37,397 bases of DNA from Prorocentrum cordatum (GCA_963575745.1 CAUYUJ010008087.1:5001-42397), one strand, 5' to 3'; shown: positions 1 to 10,607, counted from the first letter of the stretch. Numbers and translations: made by a program. Notes: a model not told the origin generated them from the letters alone.

Positions 1-27
1 GTGTATGCATGTTTCGTTGCTTCCCAA

Positions 28-92
28 ATTAGCCTCGCGAAGGACCCAACCATATGCAGTTGTCAGTACCGCAGTTGTGGGTATCGTCGTAG
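28..92 (+). repeat. Array leader sequence, copy 1
   Basis: The stretch around GAAGGACCCAACCAT and GCAGTTGT directly precedes the first satellite unit. A closely similar stretch occurs at 1524-1580 directly before the second array block. The leader therefore belongs to a higher-order repeat (leader plus satellite block) rather than being unique flanking DNA. Confidence 0.75.
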
Positions 93-1440
93 GTGGAGCT
101 CCCTGTGGGCCACGGGATGCTGTACTGGGTGGGGGAGACGCATGCGAACATTGCCACCGGGGCACATGAGAACTTTGCCACATGGGGCCACGAAGCGCTG
201 TGCTGGATGGGGGAAACGCACGTTGACATCGCCACTGGGGCCTTCAGAGGAGCTCCCCATGGGAAACGCTGTGCTGTGTGGGGGAGACGCATGTGGACAC
301 CGCCATCGGGAGCCTTAGGTGGAGCTCCCCATGGGGCCACGAAGCGCTGCGCTGGGTGGGAGAAACGCATGTGCACACCGCCACTGGCGCCTTAGATGAA
401 GCTCCCCATGGGGCCGCGAAGCGCTGCACTGCGTGGGGGAATTGCATGCGGGCTATGCAACTGGGGCCTTGGGTGGACCTCCCCATGGGACCACGAAGCG
501 TTGTGCTGCGTGAGGGCGACGCATGTGGACACCGCCGTATGGGCCTTAAGTGGAGCCCCCTATGGGGCCACGAAGCGCCGTGCTGCGTGGGGGGGACGCA
601 TGTGGACACCGCCACTGGGGCCATCGGTGGAGCTCCCCATGGGGCCACGAAGCGTTGTGCTGGGTAGGGGGGGCGCATGTTCACACCGCCACTGGAGCCT
701 TCAGTGGGCTCCCCATGGGGCCACGAAGCGCTGTGCTGTGGGGGACACGCATGTGGACACCGCCACTGGGGCCTCCAGATGAGCTCCCCATTGGGCTACG
801 AAGCGCTGTGCTGTGTGGGGGAGACGCATGTGGACACCGCCGTCTGGGCCTTAGGTGGAGCCCCCTTATGGGGCCACGAAACGCCGCGCTGCGTGGGGGA
901 GACGCATGCGGACACCGCCACTGTGGTCATAGATGGGTGGAGCTCCCCAGGGGGCCACGAACCGCTGTGCCGGGTGCGGGAGACGCATGCGGACACAGCC
1001 ACTGGGGCCTCCAGTGGAGCTCCCCATTGGGCCACGAAACGCTGTGCTGTGTGTGGGGGACACGCATGTGGACACCGCCACTGGGGCCGTCAGTGGATTC
1101 TCCATGGGGAAACGCCGTGCTGTGGGGGAAACGCATGTGGACACCGCCACTGGGGCCAAAGGTGGAGCTCCCCAGGTGGCCACGAAACGCTGTGTTGGGT
1201 GGGGGAAACGCATGTGGGAACCACCACTGGGGCCTTAGATGGAGCTCGTTCTGGGGCCACGAAGTGCTATGCTGGGTGGGGGACACGCATGTGGTCACCG
1301 CCACTGGGGCCTTCAGTGGAGCTCCCCATGGGGACACTAAGCGCTGTGCTGCGTGGGGGAGACGCATGTGGGCACCGCCACTGTGGTCATAGATGGGTGG
1401 AGCCCCCCATGGGGCCACGAAGCGCTCTGCTGGGTAGGGA
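93..1440 (+). repeat. Satellite array 1a, about 77-bp units
   Basis: Head-to-tail copies of a GC-rich unit with the landmarks GACGCATGTGGACACCGCC, ACTGGGGCCTT, GGTGGAGCTCCCCATGGGG and CCACGAAGCGCTGTGCTG. Spacing of the GACGCATG landmark is 77-78 bp in the copies I measured. The unit length is not a multiple of three and several frames on both strands stay open, so the long frames here are not evidence of a protein. Copies differ at scattered positions, which suggests an older or less homogenised part of the array than 1930-3150. Confidence 0.93.
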
Positions 1441-1580
1441 GACGACGACGAAGATATGCGCAGGGCAGATGCTGGGATGGGAGGAGGGAAGAGGGGGAGG
1501 TGAAAGGAATGAACAAAAATCCTGGCGAAGGACCCAACCATGTGCAGTTGTGAATATCGCATTGCGGGTGCCGCTTTCGG
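1441..1580 (+). repeat. Interruption and second leader
   Basis: The satellite periodicity breaks here. The first part is purine-rich with no recognisable feature. The second part, from about 1524, repeats the leader found at 28-92 and runs into new satellite units. I see no gene. Confidence 0.7.
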
Positions 1581-1930
1581 TGGAGCTCCCTGTGGGGCCA
1601 CGGAACGCTGTGCTGGGTGGGGGTGACGCATGCGGGCGGCACCACTGGGGCCTTCGGTGGAGGTCCCTGTGGGGCCACGAAACGCTGTACTGGGCGGGGG
1701 TGACGCATGCGGGCGGCACCACTGGGGCCGTCGGTGGAGCTCCCTGTGGGGCCACGAAACGCTGTGCTGGGTGGGGGTGGCGCATGCGGGCGGCACCACT
1801 GGGGCCTTCGGTGGAGCTCCCTGTGGGGCCACGAAATGCTGTGCTGGGGTGGGGGTGACGCATGCGGGCGGCACCACTGGGGCCTTCGGTGGAGGTCCCT
1901 GTGGGGCCACGAAACGCTGTGTTTGGTGGA
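1581..1930 (+). repeat. Satellite array 1b, 77-bp units
   Basis: The landmark GCGCATGCGGGCGG or GACGCATGCGGGCGG recurs at 1624, 1701 and 1778, an exact 77-bp spacing. Units share the GGTGGAGCTCCCTGTGGGG core with array 1a but carry CACCACTGGGGCC in place of CGCCACTGGGGCC, so this is a distinct subfamily. Confidence 0.92.
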
Positions 1931-3150
1931 GGTGCCGAAATGGGTGTGCGGGACGAATGCGAGCGGTGGCACTGGGGCCTTCGGTGGAGTTCCCTATGGG
2001 GCCACGAAGCGTGCGAAGGGTGTGCCGAAATGGGTGTGGCTGACGCATGCGGGTTGGGGCCACGTAACGTGTGAGGGGGGTGCCGAATTGGATGTGGCTG
2101 ACGCATGCGGGCGGCGGCACTGCGGCCTTCGGTGGAGCTCCCTATGGGGCCACGAAACGTGTGAGGGGTGTGCCGAACTGGGTGTGGCTGACGCATGCGG
2201 GCGGCAGCACTGGGGCCTTCGGTGGAGCTCCCTATGGGGCCACGAAGCGCGTGAGGGGTGTGCAGAATTGGGTGTGTGCTGGCGCATGCGGGCGGCAGCA
2301 CTGGGGCCTTCGGTGGAACTCCCTATGGGGCCACGAAACGTGTGAGGGGTGTGCCGAATGGGTGTGGCTGACGCATGCGGGCGGCAGCACTGGGGCCTTC
2401 GGTGGAGCTCCCTATGGGGCCACGAAACGTGTGAGGGGTGTGCCGAATTGGGTGTGGCTGACGCATGCGGGCGGCGGCACTGGGGCCTTCGGTGGAGCTC
2501 CCTATGGGCCACGAAGCGTGTGAGGGGTGTGTCGAATTGGGTGTGGCTGACGCATGCGGGCGGCGGCACTGGGGCCTTCGGTGGAGCTCCCTATGGGGCC
2601 ACGAAACGTGTGAGGGGTGTGTCGAATTGGGTGTGGCTGACGCATGCGGGTGGCGGCACTGGGGCCTTCGGTGGAGCTCCCTATGGGGCCACGAAACGTG
2701 TGAGGGGTGTGCCGAACTGGGTGTGGCTGACGCATGCGGGCGGCGGCACTGGGGCCTTCGGTGGAGCTCCCTATGGGGCCACGAAACGTGTGAGGGGTGT
2801 GCCGAATTGGGTGTGGCTGACGCATGCGGGCGGCGGCACTGGGGCCTTCGGTGGAGCTCCCTATGGGGCCACGAAACGTGTGAGGGGTGTGCCGAATTGG
2901 GTGGAACGCATGCGGGCGGCAGCACTGGGGCCTTCGGTGGAGCTCCCTATGGGGCCACGAAACGTGTGAGGGGTGTGCCGAATTGGGTGTGGCTGACGCA
3001 TGCGGGCGGCAGCACTGGGGCCTTCGCTGGAGCTCCCTATGGGGCCACGAAACGTGTGAAGGGTGTGCCGAATTGGGTGTGGCTGACGCATGCGGGCGGC
3101 AGCACTGGGGCCTTCGGTGGAGCTCCCTATGGGGCCACGAAACGCTGTAC
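1931..3150 (+). repeat. Satellite array 1c, 90-bp units
   Basis: The unit changes to 90 bp. The landmark GTGTGGCTGACGCATGCGGG recurs at 2541, 2631, 2721 and 2811. The extra bases are a GTGAGGGGTGTGCCGAATTG block after the CCACGAAACG landmark. Neighbouring copies are nearly identical, which indicates recent homogenisation. Ninety is divisible by three, so 30-residue repeats appear in two sense frames and on the antisense strand. Because all these frames are open together, I read them as incidental. Confidence 0.93.
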
Positions 3151-3160
3151 TGGGTGGGTG

Positions 3161-3213
3161 AAACGCAAGGAGGAGGGGGAGGAGGGAGGAGGAGGAGGAG
3201 GAGTGGAGGAGGA
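3161..3213 (+). repeat. GGA microsatellite
   Basis: Imperfect AGG repeats at the edge of the satellite, just before the 63-bp boundary repeat. The same order occurs inverted at 15391-15486. Confidence 0.9.
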
Positions 3214-3214
3214 A

Positions 3215-3340
3215 CGCGGGGACCGTCTCTTCAAAACGAGGACCCAACACCACAGGATGGTTGGGAAAAAGAAGGCACGCGGGGACCGTGTCTTCAAAAC
3301 CAGGACCCAACAACACAGGATGGTTGGAAAGGAAACGGGG
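3215..3340 (+). repeat. 63-bp boundary repeat, two tandem copies
   Basis: Two copies (3215-3277 and 3278-3340) of a unit with CGCGGGGACCGT, CTTCAAAAC, GGACCCAACA and ACAGGATGGTTGG. A single inverted copy lies at 15391-15444 next to the inverted satellite, so this unit marks the satellite boundary. Confidence 0.88.
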
Positions 3341-3449
3341 GAACGAACACACACCACACCACCCCGAGGTTGTCCCGGACCTTCAAGAAGGCCTGGGAAG
3401 GAAAAGCAGCCCGCCACTGGCAATGTACATGCTCCAGTTTCCGACTGAC

Positions 3450-3836
3450 TCGGGTCGGGCGAAAGGGGGGGATAGCAAAAAGGGGGTTTGAGAATCAGCT
3501 CACGCAGCTGATTTTCCCGGCGCCTCCCGGCGCCGGGAGGCGGCCATGTATCGAGGAATGGGCCCCTCGGTGGGGCCGAAACCAGCTGCATGCAGCAAAT
3601 TTCGTAACCCCCCCTTTCCCAATCCCCCCCTTTCGTCCGGCCCCCGACAAAAGAGGAAGGGAGGAGGAGGGGGAGGAGGGGGAGGAGGAGGAGGGAGCAG
3701 GAGGAGGAGGAGGAGGAGGAGGAGGAGGAATTGGAGGAGGAGGAGGAATTGGAGGAGGAGGACGAGGAGGAGGAGAAATTGGAGGAGGCAAATTTCGTAA
3801 CCCCCCCTTTCCCAATCCCCCTTTCGTCCGGCCCGA
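3450..3836. mobile_element. Family D element D1, with 5-bp TSD and internal GGA expansion
   Basis: Left end TCGGGTCGGGCGAAAGG and right end CCTTTCGTCCGGCCCGA are inverted relatives. The element is flanked by CTGAC on both sides (3445-3449 and 3837-3841). The interior has several short palindromes: TCAGCT..AGCTGA, GGCGCC..GGCGCC and GCTGCATGCAGC. Other copies are 194-197 bp; this one is 387 bp because its right end occurs twice (3594-3645 and 3788-3836) around a GGA tract. No coding capacity is seen, so it is non-autonomous. Confidence 0.88.
3655..3787 (+). repeat. GGA microsatellite inside D1
   Basis: Imperfect GGA repeats with GAATT interruptions. They are bounded on both sides by direct copies of the family D right end. 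Confidence 0.93.
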
Positions 3837-3841
3837 CTGAC

Positions 3842-4166
3842 GGGCTCTGGACCAAGAGCGGGCGCCTCCGCGCCCGCTCTCGGGGGGGCCCGGGGCCTCG
3901 CGCGTGCTGCTGCTCCTGCTGGCCCCGCAGGGGGCCCTCTTCCACTGCTGCTGCTGCTGCTGCTGCTGCTGCACCGCCTCCTTCCATGCTGCCTCCTCCT
4001 CCTCCTCTTCCGCGTCCTCCTCCTCGGCCTCCTCCTCCGCCTCCTCCTCGTGTTTCCTCATGTCCCCCACCCCCCATCCACCTCTCCCTCCTCCCTCTGC
4101 TCTTCCTGCTTTGCCCTCCGTCTTTGCTCCTCCGCCCCCTTCCATGCTTCCCCCCCATCACCAGTC
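3842..4166. repeat. CTG and TCC repeats between D1 and unit P
   Basis: Contains a (CTG)n tract of about ten units at 3944-3972 and TCC-rich sequence at 3989-4050, then pyrimidine-rich DNA. I see no gene. Long frames here are homopolymeric or dipeptide runs. Confidence 0.85.
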
Positions 4167-4416
4167 CAATGTCAGCTTGTGGTCAACACATCCGTTGGGG
4201 GCGCGTGATTTAAAAAATCGTTCCCCTGCACGGGCGAATCGCGGGGTGGCGCCCGCCAGATTGTAAATCAACGGGGCGGCGCCGGTGATTAGCGCCGACG
4301 CCCGGCCGCCAACGAAGGGCAAGGGGGGGAGGGTTGGAGGCAAGGGCGTTGTTTGGAGGCAAGGGCGAGCCAGGGCGCCTCTCTTTCTGTCGAACCGATG
4401 CGGGCCTGCGGGCAAG

Positions 4417-4612
4417 GCGGGCTGGACGAAAGTGGGGCGCCGAGAAGGGGGGATTTGCCAAGCAGCTCACGTCGCCGATTATCCAAGAGGCTCCTGGCGC
4501 CGAAAGCGGCCATGCGTCGAGGACTGGCCCTTCGGCGGGGCGACCGAAACCAGCTGCGCGCAGCAGGCTTTGCAACCCCCCCTTTTCCTCCCCAGCCTTT
4601 CGTCCGACCCGA
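4417..4612. mobile_element. Family D element D5 (diverged), 5-bp TSD
   Basis: A diverged copy, 196 bp long, with GGACGAAAG near the left end and CTTTCGTCCGACCCGA at the right. It is flanked by a perfect GCAAG repeat (4412-4416 and 4613-4617). The interior keeps CAGCTCACG and AAACCAGCTGC. The divergence indicates an older insertion than D2. Confidence 0.82.
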
Positions 4613-4624
4613 GCAAGGCTGGTA

Positions 4625-4877
4625 GTCCTCCTCCTCCTCCTCCTCCTCCTCCTCCTCCTCCTCCCTCCTCCTCCTCCTCCTCCCTCCCCCTCCTCCTCCC
4701 CCTCCCCCTCCTTCTCCTCCTCCTACTCCTCCTCCTCCTCTTCCCCCTCTTCCCCCTCTTCCTCCTCTTCCTACTCCTCCTCATCCTCCTGCTCCTCCTC
4801 CTCCCTCTTCTCCTCCTTTTCCTCGTCCTCATCCTTCTCTTCCTTCCCCCCCCTCCCCTTCCTCCCTCCTCCTTCCT
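4625..4877 (+). repeat. TCC microsatellite
   Basis: A long imperfect (TCC)n pyrimidine tract starting about a dozen bases beyond D5. It gives poly-Ser, poly-Pro, poly-Leu, or antisense Arg/Glu/Gly runs depending on frame, so the frames are not genes. Confidence 0.95.
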
Positions 4878-5107
4878 CCTGGCGCGCGTGATTAAAAAAG
4901 TATCGCGCCCCGCGGGGTCCATTCATCAGCCCCGGGGGGGCCCTGTGTTGTTAATCACAAGCTGACATTACAATCACACAATATGAATACTACTCTGCTC
5001 TCTCCACTGATGACGTCTGGAAACTATCCGGCCCCCTCCGCGTACTGCCTTTCAACACGCAGGATTCCAGGGAGATGGGTCATGCTTTTTGAGTTTGTAA
5101 AAATGTT

Positions 5108-5245
5108 GCTCCCGCTGTAGCGCTGGCCTGCTTTTCGGGCCTCCGCTCGTTCCGAATCGTGCTCCAGCTGCAGCGATGGCCTCATTTCCACGCTTCCACT
5201 CGTTCCGAATCGTGCTCCCGCTGCAGGGCTGGCCTTCCTTCCAAA
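5108..5245 (+). repeat. 53-bp tandem repeat, about 2.5 copies
   Basis: Units begin GCTCCCGCTG or GCTCCAGCTG and end CGTTCCGAATCGT. Copies lie at 5108-5160 and 5161-5213, with a partial copy after that. I see no other feature between 4970 and 5530. Confidence 0.85.
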
Positions 5246-5529
5246 TGGGCTCCAGAATCTGGAACGTGCCATCCGGTGCCGATTCGTTGATTTTTGGGGC
5301 CGCAAAAGCCCTCCCCGCTCTGGGACGTCGTCGCTTTCAGGAACAGTCCAGCTGGCGTCCCGTTTCTGCTCTAGGAAGGCGATGTTGCAAGCAGAGCCAG
5401 CGGGTGCTCTCCGTCCGCCCGGCCCTGTGTGCAGCCTTTTTTTCGGGGAGTCCAAGGATGTAGACACGGAGCCACGACTCCAGACCGGCCCAGACCTCTC
5501 GAAGACGATCCATTTTACCCTCCAAGGAA

Positions 5530-5715
5530 CCCCGCGCCATGCCATGACATGCTGTGCGGTGTTGTGTCCACCGCCGCTGTGCGATGCCACGCTTCGCGCT
5601 GCAACGCTGTGTGATGCACTGCTGCATTGCGCCATGCCACGCCATGCTATGGCATGCTACGCTCTGCCGTGCTCTTCTACGCCATGCCATGCCGTGCTCT
5701 ACCATGCACCGCGTA
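5530..5715 (+). repeat. Cryptic GCCATGC-type repeat
   Basis: Irregular reiteration of GCCATGC, GCTATGGC and GCGATGCC motifs. Low-complexity DNA with self-complementary words. The overlapping frames it generates are not credible proteins. Confidence 0.7.
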
Positions 5716-5837
5716 CCCTCTCACGATTATTGCCCTGATCGACATCCGACTGTGCGAACAGAGAGGATATCTACGCCCTGGTAAGGGATGGGAGGGAGGG
5801 CTAGGACGTCAGATATGACGCGAGCGCACCTAGCTTG

Positions 5838-6000
5838 CCTCCTCCCCCTCCTCATCCTCTTCCTTCGCCTCCTCCTCATGTGTCCTCATGTTCCCCGTCC
5901 CCCATCCACCACCTTCTCCTCCTACTCCTCCTCCTCCTCCTCCTCCTCCTCCTCCTCCTCCTCCTCTCCGTCACCTCTGTCGTCCTCCTTCCCCTCCCTT
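5838..6000 (+). repeat. TCC microsatellite
   Basis: Imperfect TCC run with a pure core of more than ten units near 5930-5966. It is followed by purine-rich DNA at 6085-6260. Confidence 0.93.
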
Positions 6001-6289
6001 CGCCGGCCCTCGCTCCTGCTACGTCTTCGGCTGCCCGCTTTTCGGCTCCTCGTGCCAGTTCAGCAGTTCAGCGCCACAAGGAAGCCAACGGGGAGGGCAG
6101 CGGAGTGGAAGCGAGCGAACAGGGGGGAAAGGGAGGGGGCAAGAAACAAACAGATTGTGAGATGAGGAAAAAGGTGGGGGAGGAGAGGAAGGGAGAGGGA
6201 CGGGGAGGGAAAAGAGAAGCGTGGGAAAGGCGCGAGGGATCGAAGCAGAGAAAGGTGCGTGGCGGAGGTGTGGGGGAAAGGGCGGGCGA

Positions 6290-7190
6290 CTGGCAAAACA
6301 CAAAACCAATTTCGGACCAACCGGGCCGTTCGGAGCGCTCATGGTTGCGAAGTCGACGGTTCCAAACCGCCAATTGCGACCGCAAGGCCGCCTCCAACAA
6401 TGTCCAATTTCCGCCCGCGACGCCTCACGGAGCTCTTGGAGCGCCCCCGCGACCTCTGGGAACCCCACTTCATGTGCCCAGGGTACCTGCCAAGAAGCTT
6501 CGCTGGGGCGCACGAAGGTACTACCAACTCTTCCACAAAAACCCAAACTAATGTCCAAAACACCCGTCACATGCCCGATGGCGCGAAAACTTCGGGGCAT
6601 TTTGGGCCAGGAACATTTCCGGCAACCTTCCAGATCCCAAGGATGTTCCCCCGGATATCTGGACGCCATATTGGCGAACTGGGCAACTCCGCAACGCCTC
6701 CGAAAGCCCAGGACGCCACAACAAAAAGACGACGATCGCGAGAACTGCATGGGCAAGGATCGTTCGCAAACCACCAAACGCACATGCCGCATCGTCCCTA
6801 ACATCCAATGGCGCAGACACATGACGTTGTTGGGTCTCTGGCGACTGTGTACATGTATTTCCCCACCTGTTGTAATTATGGTAAACAACCCGCGAAAACC
6901 AATGTGACGTTCGATGTGCCGACACCTCCCTATCCAATAACATGGTGTCATCGGTGCTCAACGTGTCGAGTTGTTACGCACACCTGGTCCACAATGTGCG
7001 ACATTTGAACGCACAGCGGTGGTACAATGCCAACAACCGAATGACAAAAACCCCACCATCGCAACAAATCCCACCAGCCCTCTGGGCGTAGGTGGTCTAG
7101 AGCAGATCCTCTTCCACCCCTCCCTCTTCCCCCTTGGGGAGGGGTTTACCCCTCCCCCTACCCCCTCCCCTGGACCTGGACGGGGGGGGC
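6290..7190. other. Low-copy stretch without a recognised gene
   Basis: More balanced base composition than its surroundings. Frames of 228 and 180 residues on the plus strand (6221-6907, 6259-6801) overlap a 310-residue minus-strand frame (6019-6951). None shows a recognisable domain, and their mutual overlap argues against reading any as a gene. I did not find repeat structure here. It could be intergenic DNA, an old transposon remnant or an unspliced fragment. Confidence 0.5.
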
Positions 7191-7194
7191 CGCG

Positions 7195-7765
7195 GGTAGT
7201 TAGAGCGTCCAAGATGGCCCAAGACGGCTCCAAGAGCGCCTCAGAGAACCCAAGATGAGCTCCAAGATGGCTCAAGATAGCGCAAGATCGCTCACGATGG
7301 CTCCTAAGATGGTTCCAAGAAGCCCAAAGACGGCCCCAAGATAACTCCAAGTGGCCAAACAGCTCCCCAAGGAGGCCCCGAAGAGGCCAAAATCGTCCCA
7401 AAACCTAAGGAAAATCAATGATTTTTGCTTTCTCGCCTTTTCGCTTCCGATGGCCATCCGAGGCCTGGAGATGGCTCCAAGATGGCCCAAGAGGGCCCCA
7501 AGAGAGCCCCAAAAGAGCCCCAAGACGGCCCCAAGAGCGCCCAAGAGCACTCCAAGAGCGTTCCAAGAGGGGTCCAAGAGGCGATTTTAGGGGCTTCCGA
7601 GGGGGGACGCTAATTAAACCCCCCCTCTTGTTTGATCGACTCCCTCCAAGATGGCCCCAAAAGCGCCCCGAAGGCTCCCCAGAGCGCCTCAAGAGGGTCC
7701 CAAGAGGCGCCCAAGATGCCCCAAGGCGCCCAAAAAGCCCTCCAAGAGGCCCTCAAAAGACCCCC
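7195..7765 (+). repeat. Degenerate CCAAGATGGC motif array
   Basis: Irregularly spaced variants of CCAAGATGGC, CCAAGACGGC and CCAAGAGCGCC every 10-20 bp. The segment at 7432-7510 (TTCTCGCCTTTTCGCT followed by motif variants) has a relative at 28318-28395, so this is a dispersed degenerate repeat rather than a unique locus. No protein is recognised. Confidence 0.7.
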
Positions 7766-7769
7766 AAGA

Positions 7770-7915
7770 AGCTCCTTCCCCTCCTCCTCCTCCTCCTCCG
7801 ATTCTTCCTCCTTCTCCGTCCTCCTCCTCCTCCTCCTCCTCCTCCTCTTCCCCCTCCTCCTCCTCCTCCTCCTCCTCCGACGACGACGACGACGACGACT
7901 CCTCTTCCATCCTCC
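7770..7915 (+). repeat. TCC microsatellite with a CGA run
   Basis: Imperfect TCC repeats with a short (CGA)n run at 7878-7899. It directly follows the CCAAGATGGC-type array. Confidence 0.93.
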
Positions 7916-7989
7916 CCCTCTCGGGGTCTGTGACAGCTTCCCCCGCCCTTTGTTATTCTGCATGCTCCCCGACTTCCCTGATCACCTCA

Positions 7990-9260
7990 ACTCCCCTGAG
8001 CATCGTTTCTGGATGGGCTGGTGGGGATACGCGAAGCGTCAACAATTCGGTCTCCGACCTTTCATTCGCGTTGGGCTGCTTTCGCGCTATGGCATTGTCT
8101 TGGTGCATTGCGAATCGAACATGAAGTGTGGTGCTCCCCGCGTTACACCATCACGATTGGCACTCATCACAACGATGGCGTTGTAAAATGTTTCGTTCCG
8201 CGTCGCGGAACAGCGCAATACACCGACCTGATTTGGTCCCCGACCGTGACATCGGCCCATGCATTTGCAAACGATATGTTGTTGTTCTGCTGGCGCCGCA
8301 GCGCACACACACATGCACACTTATCTGGCAAACTCGAGCATGCGGAGAACAACAACTCAAATTGTGTTGGTGAAGTCGCAATTGACGTGGTGGGGCCACC
8401 GAAACACCACTTCTGCATTTGCTTGCCGGACCCCACGCGCAAATCTCATTCAAATTCGCTGTTGCGCCGTCGAGCGTTGGCGCTGCCCCAGTCGGTATCT
8501 CCCTGAACTCAAAACTGCGGCTCTGCTAGCGGACCGGTTCCCCGACCCCCCTCTGCAACATTTTTCGTTCCCCACTGGAAAATCGGCCCCATGCGCCCCA
8601 CGGGCCAAAGCTGTTCCAACGCTGTGCCAGAAAACCTGCCCACCTGGTTTTCCGGAAACCCGATGCGGCCCTACGAAAATGTGCAACGGCCGACCCCAAG
8701 CAAAGTCTGGATCCAGAACAGTACACCCCCATACAAACCTGATTATGGATGGCGTCGGGGTGCCAATGTTCATGGATTTTTGTGTTTCTTGACACGCTGC
8801 GACGTCGCACGTTCAATGGACCGAAGACGGCCTATGCCATAAGCTCCATCAACAAAGCGAGCGTTCCATTTACGATGCCCTCGTGATGGGCGAGCCCCCA
8901 ACACGGTTCAAGACGGCCAGATGGCACCAATGCGGCCCAAATAACAAACAAACATATGTTGAATGCCTCGCCGCGGCCCAAAATAACACTACGGGCCCTT
9001 TCTTCGGTTTTCTGATCGGTGCATCAACATACCAGAATTTTGCATGAACTTCCCTCGCCCCGAAGGCGCACGACGTCCCCAATCAGTTTATCCATAAGCA
9101 GCGGTTTTATTTCTCATGCAGGCCACCTGGTCGCCCTCTTTCTGGCTGCAACGGCCGCGCGCTACGGAACGGAACGACGCCAACCGTGAGGACCTCAAGA
9201 ATGAACGTTGTGGCCCAATGTTGGCGTCTCCGTGGGAAAAGTGGAAAAACAGTCGTCGTC
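7990..9260. other. Low-copy stretch without a recognised gene
   Basis: Complex, lower-GC sequence. Overlapping frames of 161 residues (8021-8506) and 177 residues (8259-8792) carry no family signature I recognise. Words resembling TGCATTTGC and CGTTCC recur, hinting at an old repeat. I cannot support a gene call. Confidence 0.45.
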
Positions 9261-9500
9261 ATCGTCGCCGTCGTCGTCGTCGTCCTCCTCCTCTTCTCCT
9301 GGGCAGGAGAGCCCAACATCGAAACGATAAGTCGGATCGGCGATCTAAATGAATCGGACCCGCAGAACGCGGCAACCGACCCGGGAAAAACCGAATCGGC
9401 GAAAATCGGCAAGCTAGTAGGCCTCGGCATCCGAAGCCGAATCGTATCGGAATCGGAAGCCACCGACATCGAAGCGAATCGACTCGGAGGGATCGAAATG
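9260..9500 (+). repeat. GTC run and GAATCGG-rich motif stretch
   Basis: A (GTC)n-like run at about 9255-9290 is followed by dispersed GAATCGG, CGAATCG and ATCGGAA words. The same vocabulary (ATCGAATCGGATCGG) occurs at 10540-10580. It looks like decayed simple-sequence or transposon DNA. Confidence 0.5.
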
Positions 9501-9637
9501 AGCCCCGCTTGTGTGCCGCTCCGGCTCCTCCTCCACCCTCATTCCCCCCAGCTTCTTGCATGGGCAAGAGTGGGGCGTCAGTGCCGCCGTTTTGAAAAGA
9601 GGCTCTCGTCGAGCTCTAGCTGCTGGTATGGCGGGCT

Positions 9638-9662
9638 GCCCAGGTGAGCTCGTCACCTGGGC
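9638..9662. repeat. Perfect hairpin
   Basis: GCCCAGGTGA and its exact complement TCACCTGGGC are separated by five bases: a 10-bp stem with a 5-nt loop. No U-tract follows, and nothing shows that it is a terminator. Confidence 0.8.
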
Positions 9663-9872
9663 GGCAGAGACAAGACACATAGAGATGGTGCCCCTCTCAT
9701 GTAGGACGACCGCAAATAAACACACCACGTCGTTCTATCCGTTCCACTCAGATGTACGCCATTATGCTTCCCAGTCGGTGACTGCCGAGCGGTCAATCGC
9801 CGCGGGATCGAACCCACGATGCAAGATCGACAAAGACAGAGCGGTCATGCAGGGGCCATGAAGGGATTAGGC
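9640..9872 (-). mobile_element. Possible tRNA-derived SINE, minus strand
   Basis: Read on the minus strand, about 9795-9870 gives tRNA-like order. There is an acceptor-like TAATCCC, a short CATG/CATG D-like stem, a loop with GTC, then GTGGGTTCGATCCCGC like a T arm, then GCGATTG, which pairs imperfectly with the first segment. The T stem has a mismatch, so it is not a functional tRNA. A tRNA-derived SINE body extending leftward is possible. No second copy is present in the window, so this is tentative. Confidence 0.28.
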
Positions 9873-9885
9873 GGGGCAAGCATAT

Positions 9886-10075
9886 GAAAAGGAAGATAGA
9901 TAGAGAGAGAGAGAGAGAACAAAAAAAAAGAGAGAGGAGAAAGAGAGAGAGAGAGAGAAAGAAAGAGCGGGGAAGATAACGAGAGAGCAGGGAACAAAGA
10001 TATTCAGAGGGAGGAGAAGGTGAGAAAGAGAGAGAGAGAGAGAGAGAAAAAAAAAAATGAGAGAGATGAACGTGT
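9886..10075 (+). repeat. GA-rich microsatellite
   Basis: Several (GA)n runs and short A-runs in a purine tract, with the complement CT-rich. The antisense Ser/Leu-rich frame is a by-product. Confidence 0.92.
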
Positions 10076-10348
10076 GTCTGAGTATAGTTCTCCCTCCTGT
10101 GAGATGTCTTTCTCCTCTGAGCGACGGCCATTACAGACCTTCACATGCAGAAAAGGATCACGAGCACACCGTGGGGCCATCGCCGCAGCGACGAGTGACG
10201 AGCAAAGGGGGACGAAGGGCTCGCGACGGACCCCGGGGGGGAGAGCGCAACCTGAGGGGGGGGAGGCGGCCGTGGCCTTGACCCGTTTTTCGGTGTCTTC
10301 CCCTCCCTCGGATGCCGGCGCTCATCTGGACATGGATTTGAAGTCCGA

Positions 10349-10381
10349 TTCTCCTCCTCCTCCTCCTCCTCCTCCTCCTCT
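10349..10381 (+). repeat. TCC microsatellite
   Basis: About ten TCC units, giving Pro or Glu runs in the overlapping frames. Confidence 0.92.
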
Positions 10382-10607
10382 GCGTCTTGGTTTTGCCGCC
10401 TACCTGCAGTCCTGACCCCCACGGCAGACGCAGACTCAGAGGCCACCGCATGCTCCTTCCTACCCTGAGGTCAGATCTCGGAAGAACCAGCGGGTGCTCA
10501 GAACGTGATGGATGCCTGCAGAGAAGCAGGATCAATCAGCATCGAATCGGGACATCGGATCGAATCGAATCGGATCGGCTGCGCCAAAATGCACAACAGC
10601 GCCTTGA

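Larger units (their letters stand above)
4168..4969. mobile_element. Unit P, roughly 0.8-kb segment with inverted ends
   Basis: AATGTCAGCTTGTG at 4168-4181 is exactly inverted at 4956-4969. Inside each end lies a related GCGCGTGATT(T)AAAAAA motif, at 4201 and 4884, in direct orientation. The unit encloses a family D copy and a TCC tract. No clear TSD is visible. It may be a degraded larger transposon or a rearranged duplication. Confidence 0.5.

Noticed and set aside
1-3448. Long 30-residue-repeat protein in the satellite frames
   Set aside because: Multiple sense and antisense frames are open at once, the 77-bp section breaks any single frame, and no start, splice or domain signal is present.
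4285-4965. Poly-Ser/Pro/Leu or Arg/Glu/Gly frames over TCC and GGA tracts, here and at all similar tracts
   Set aside because: They follow mechanically from trinucleotide repeats, occur in every frame and have no non-repetitive conserved part.
6019-6951. 310-residue minus-strand frame
   Set aside because: Overlaps purine-rich simple sequence and two plus-strand frames, with no recognised domain. Left as an unassigned low-copy stretch.
8259-8300. AHAFANDMLLF in a plus-strand frame resembling the reverse transcriptase YADD region
   Set aside because: The key Asp pair is not intact, and no other reverse transcriptase motif lies before or after it in frame. Most likely chance.
9780-9872. Functional tRNA gene
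   Set aside because: The T stem has a mismatch, the anticodon stem does not pair, and on the plus strand the A-box-like and B-box-like words are only about 25 bp apart. Kept only as a weak SINE candidate.
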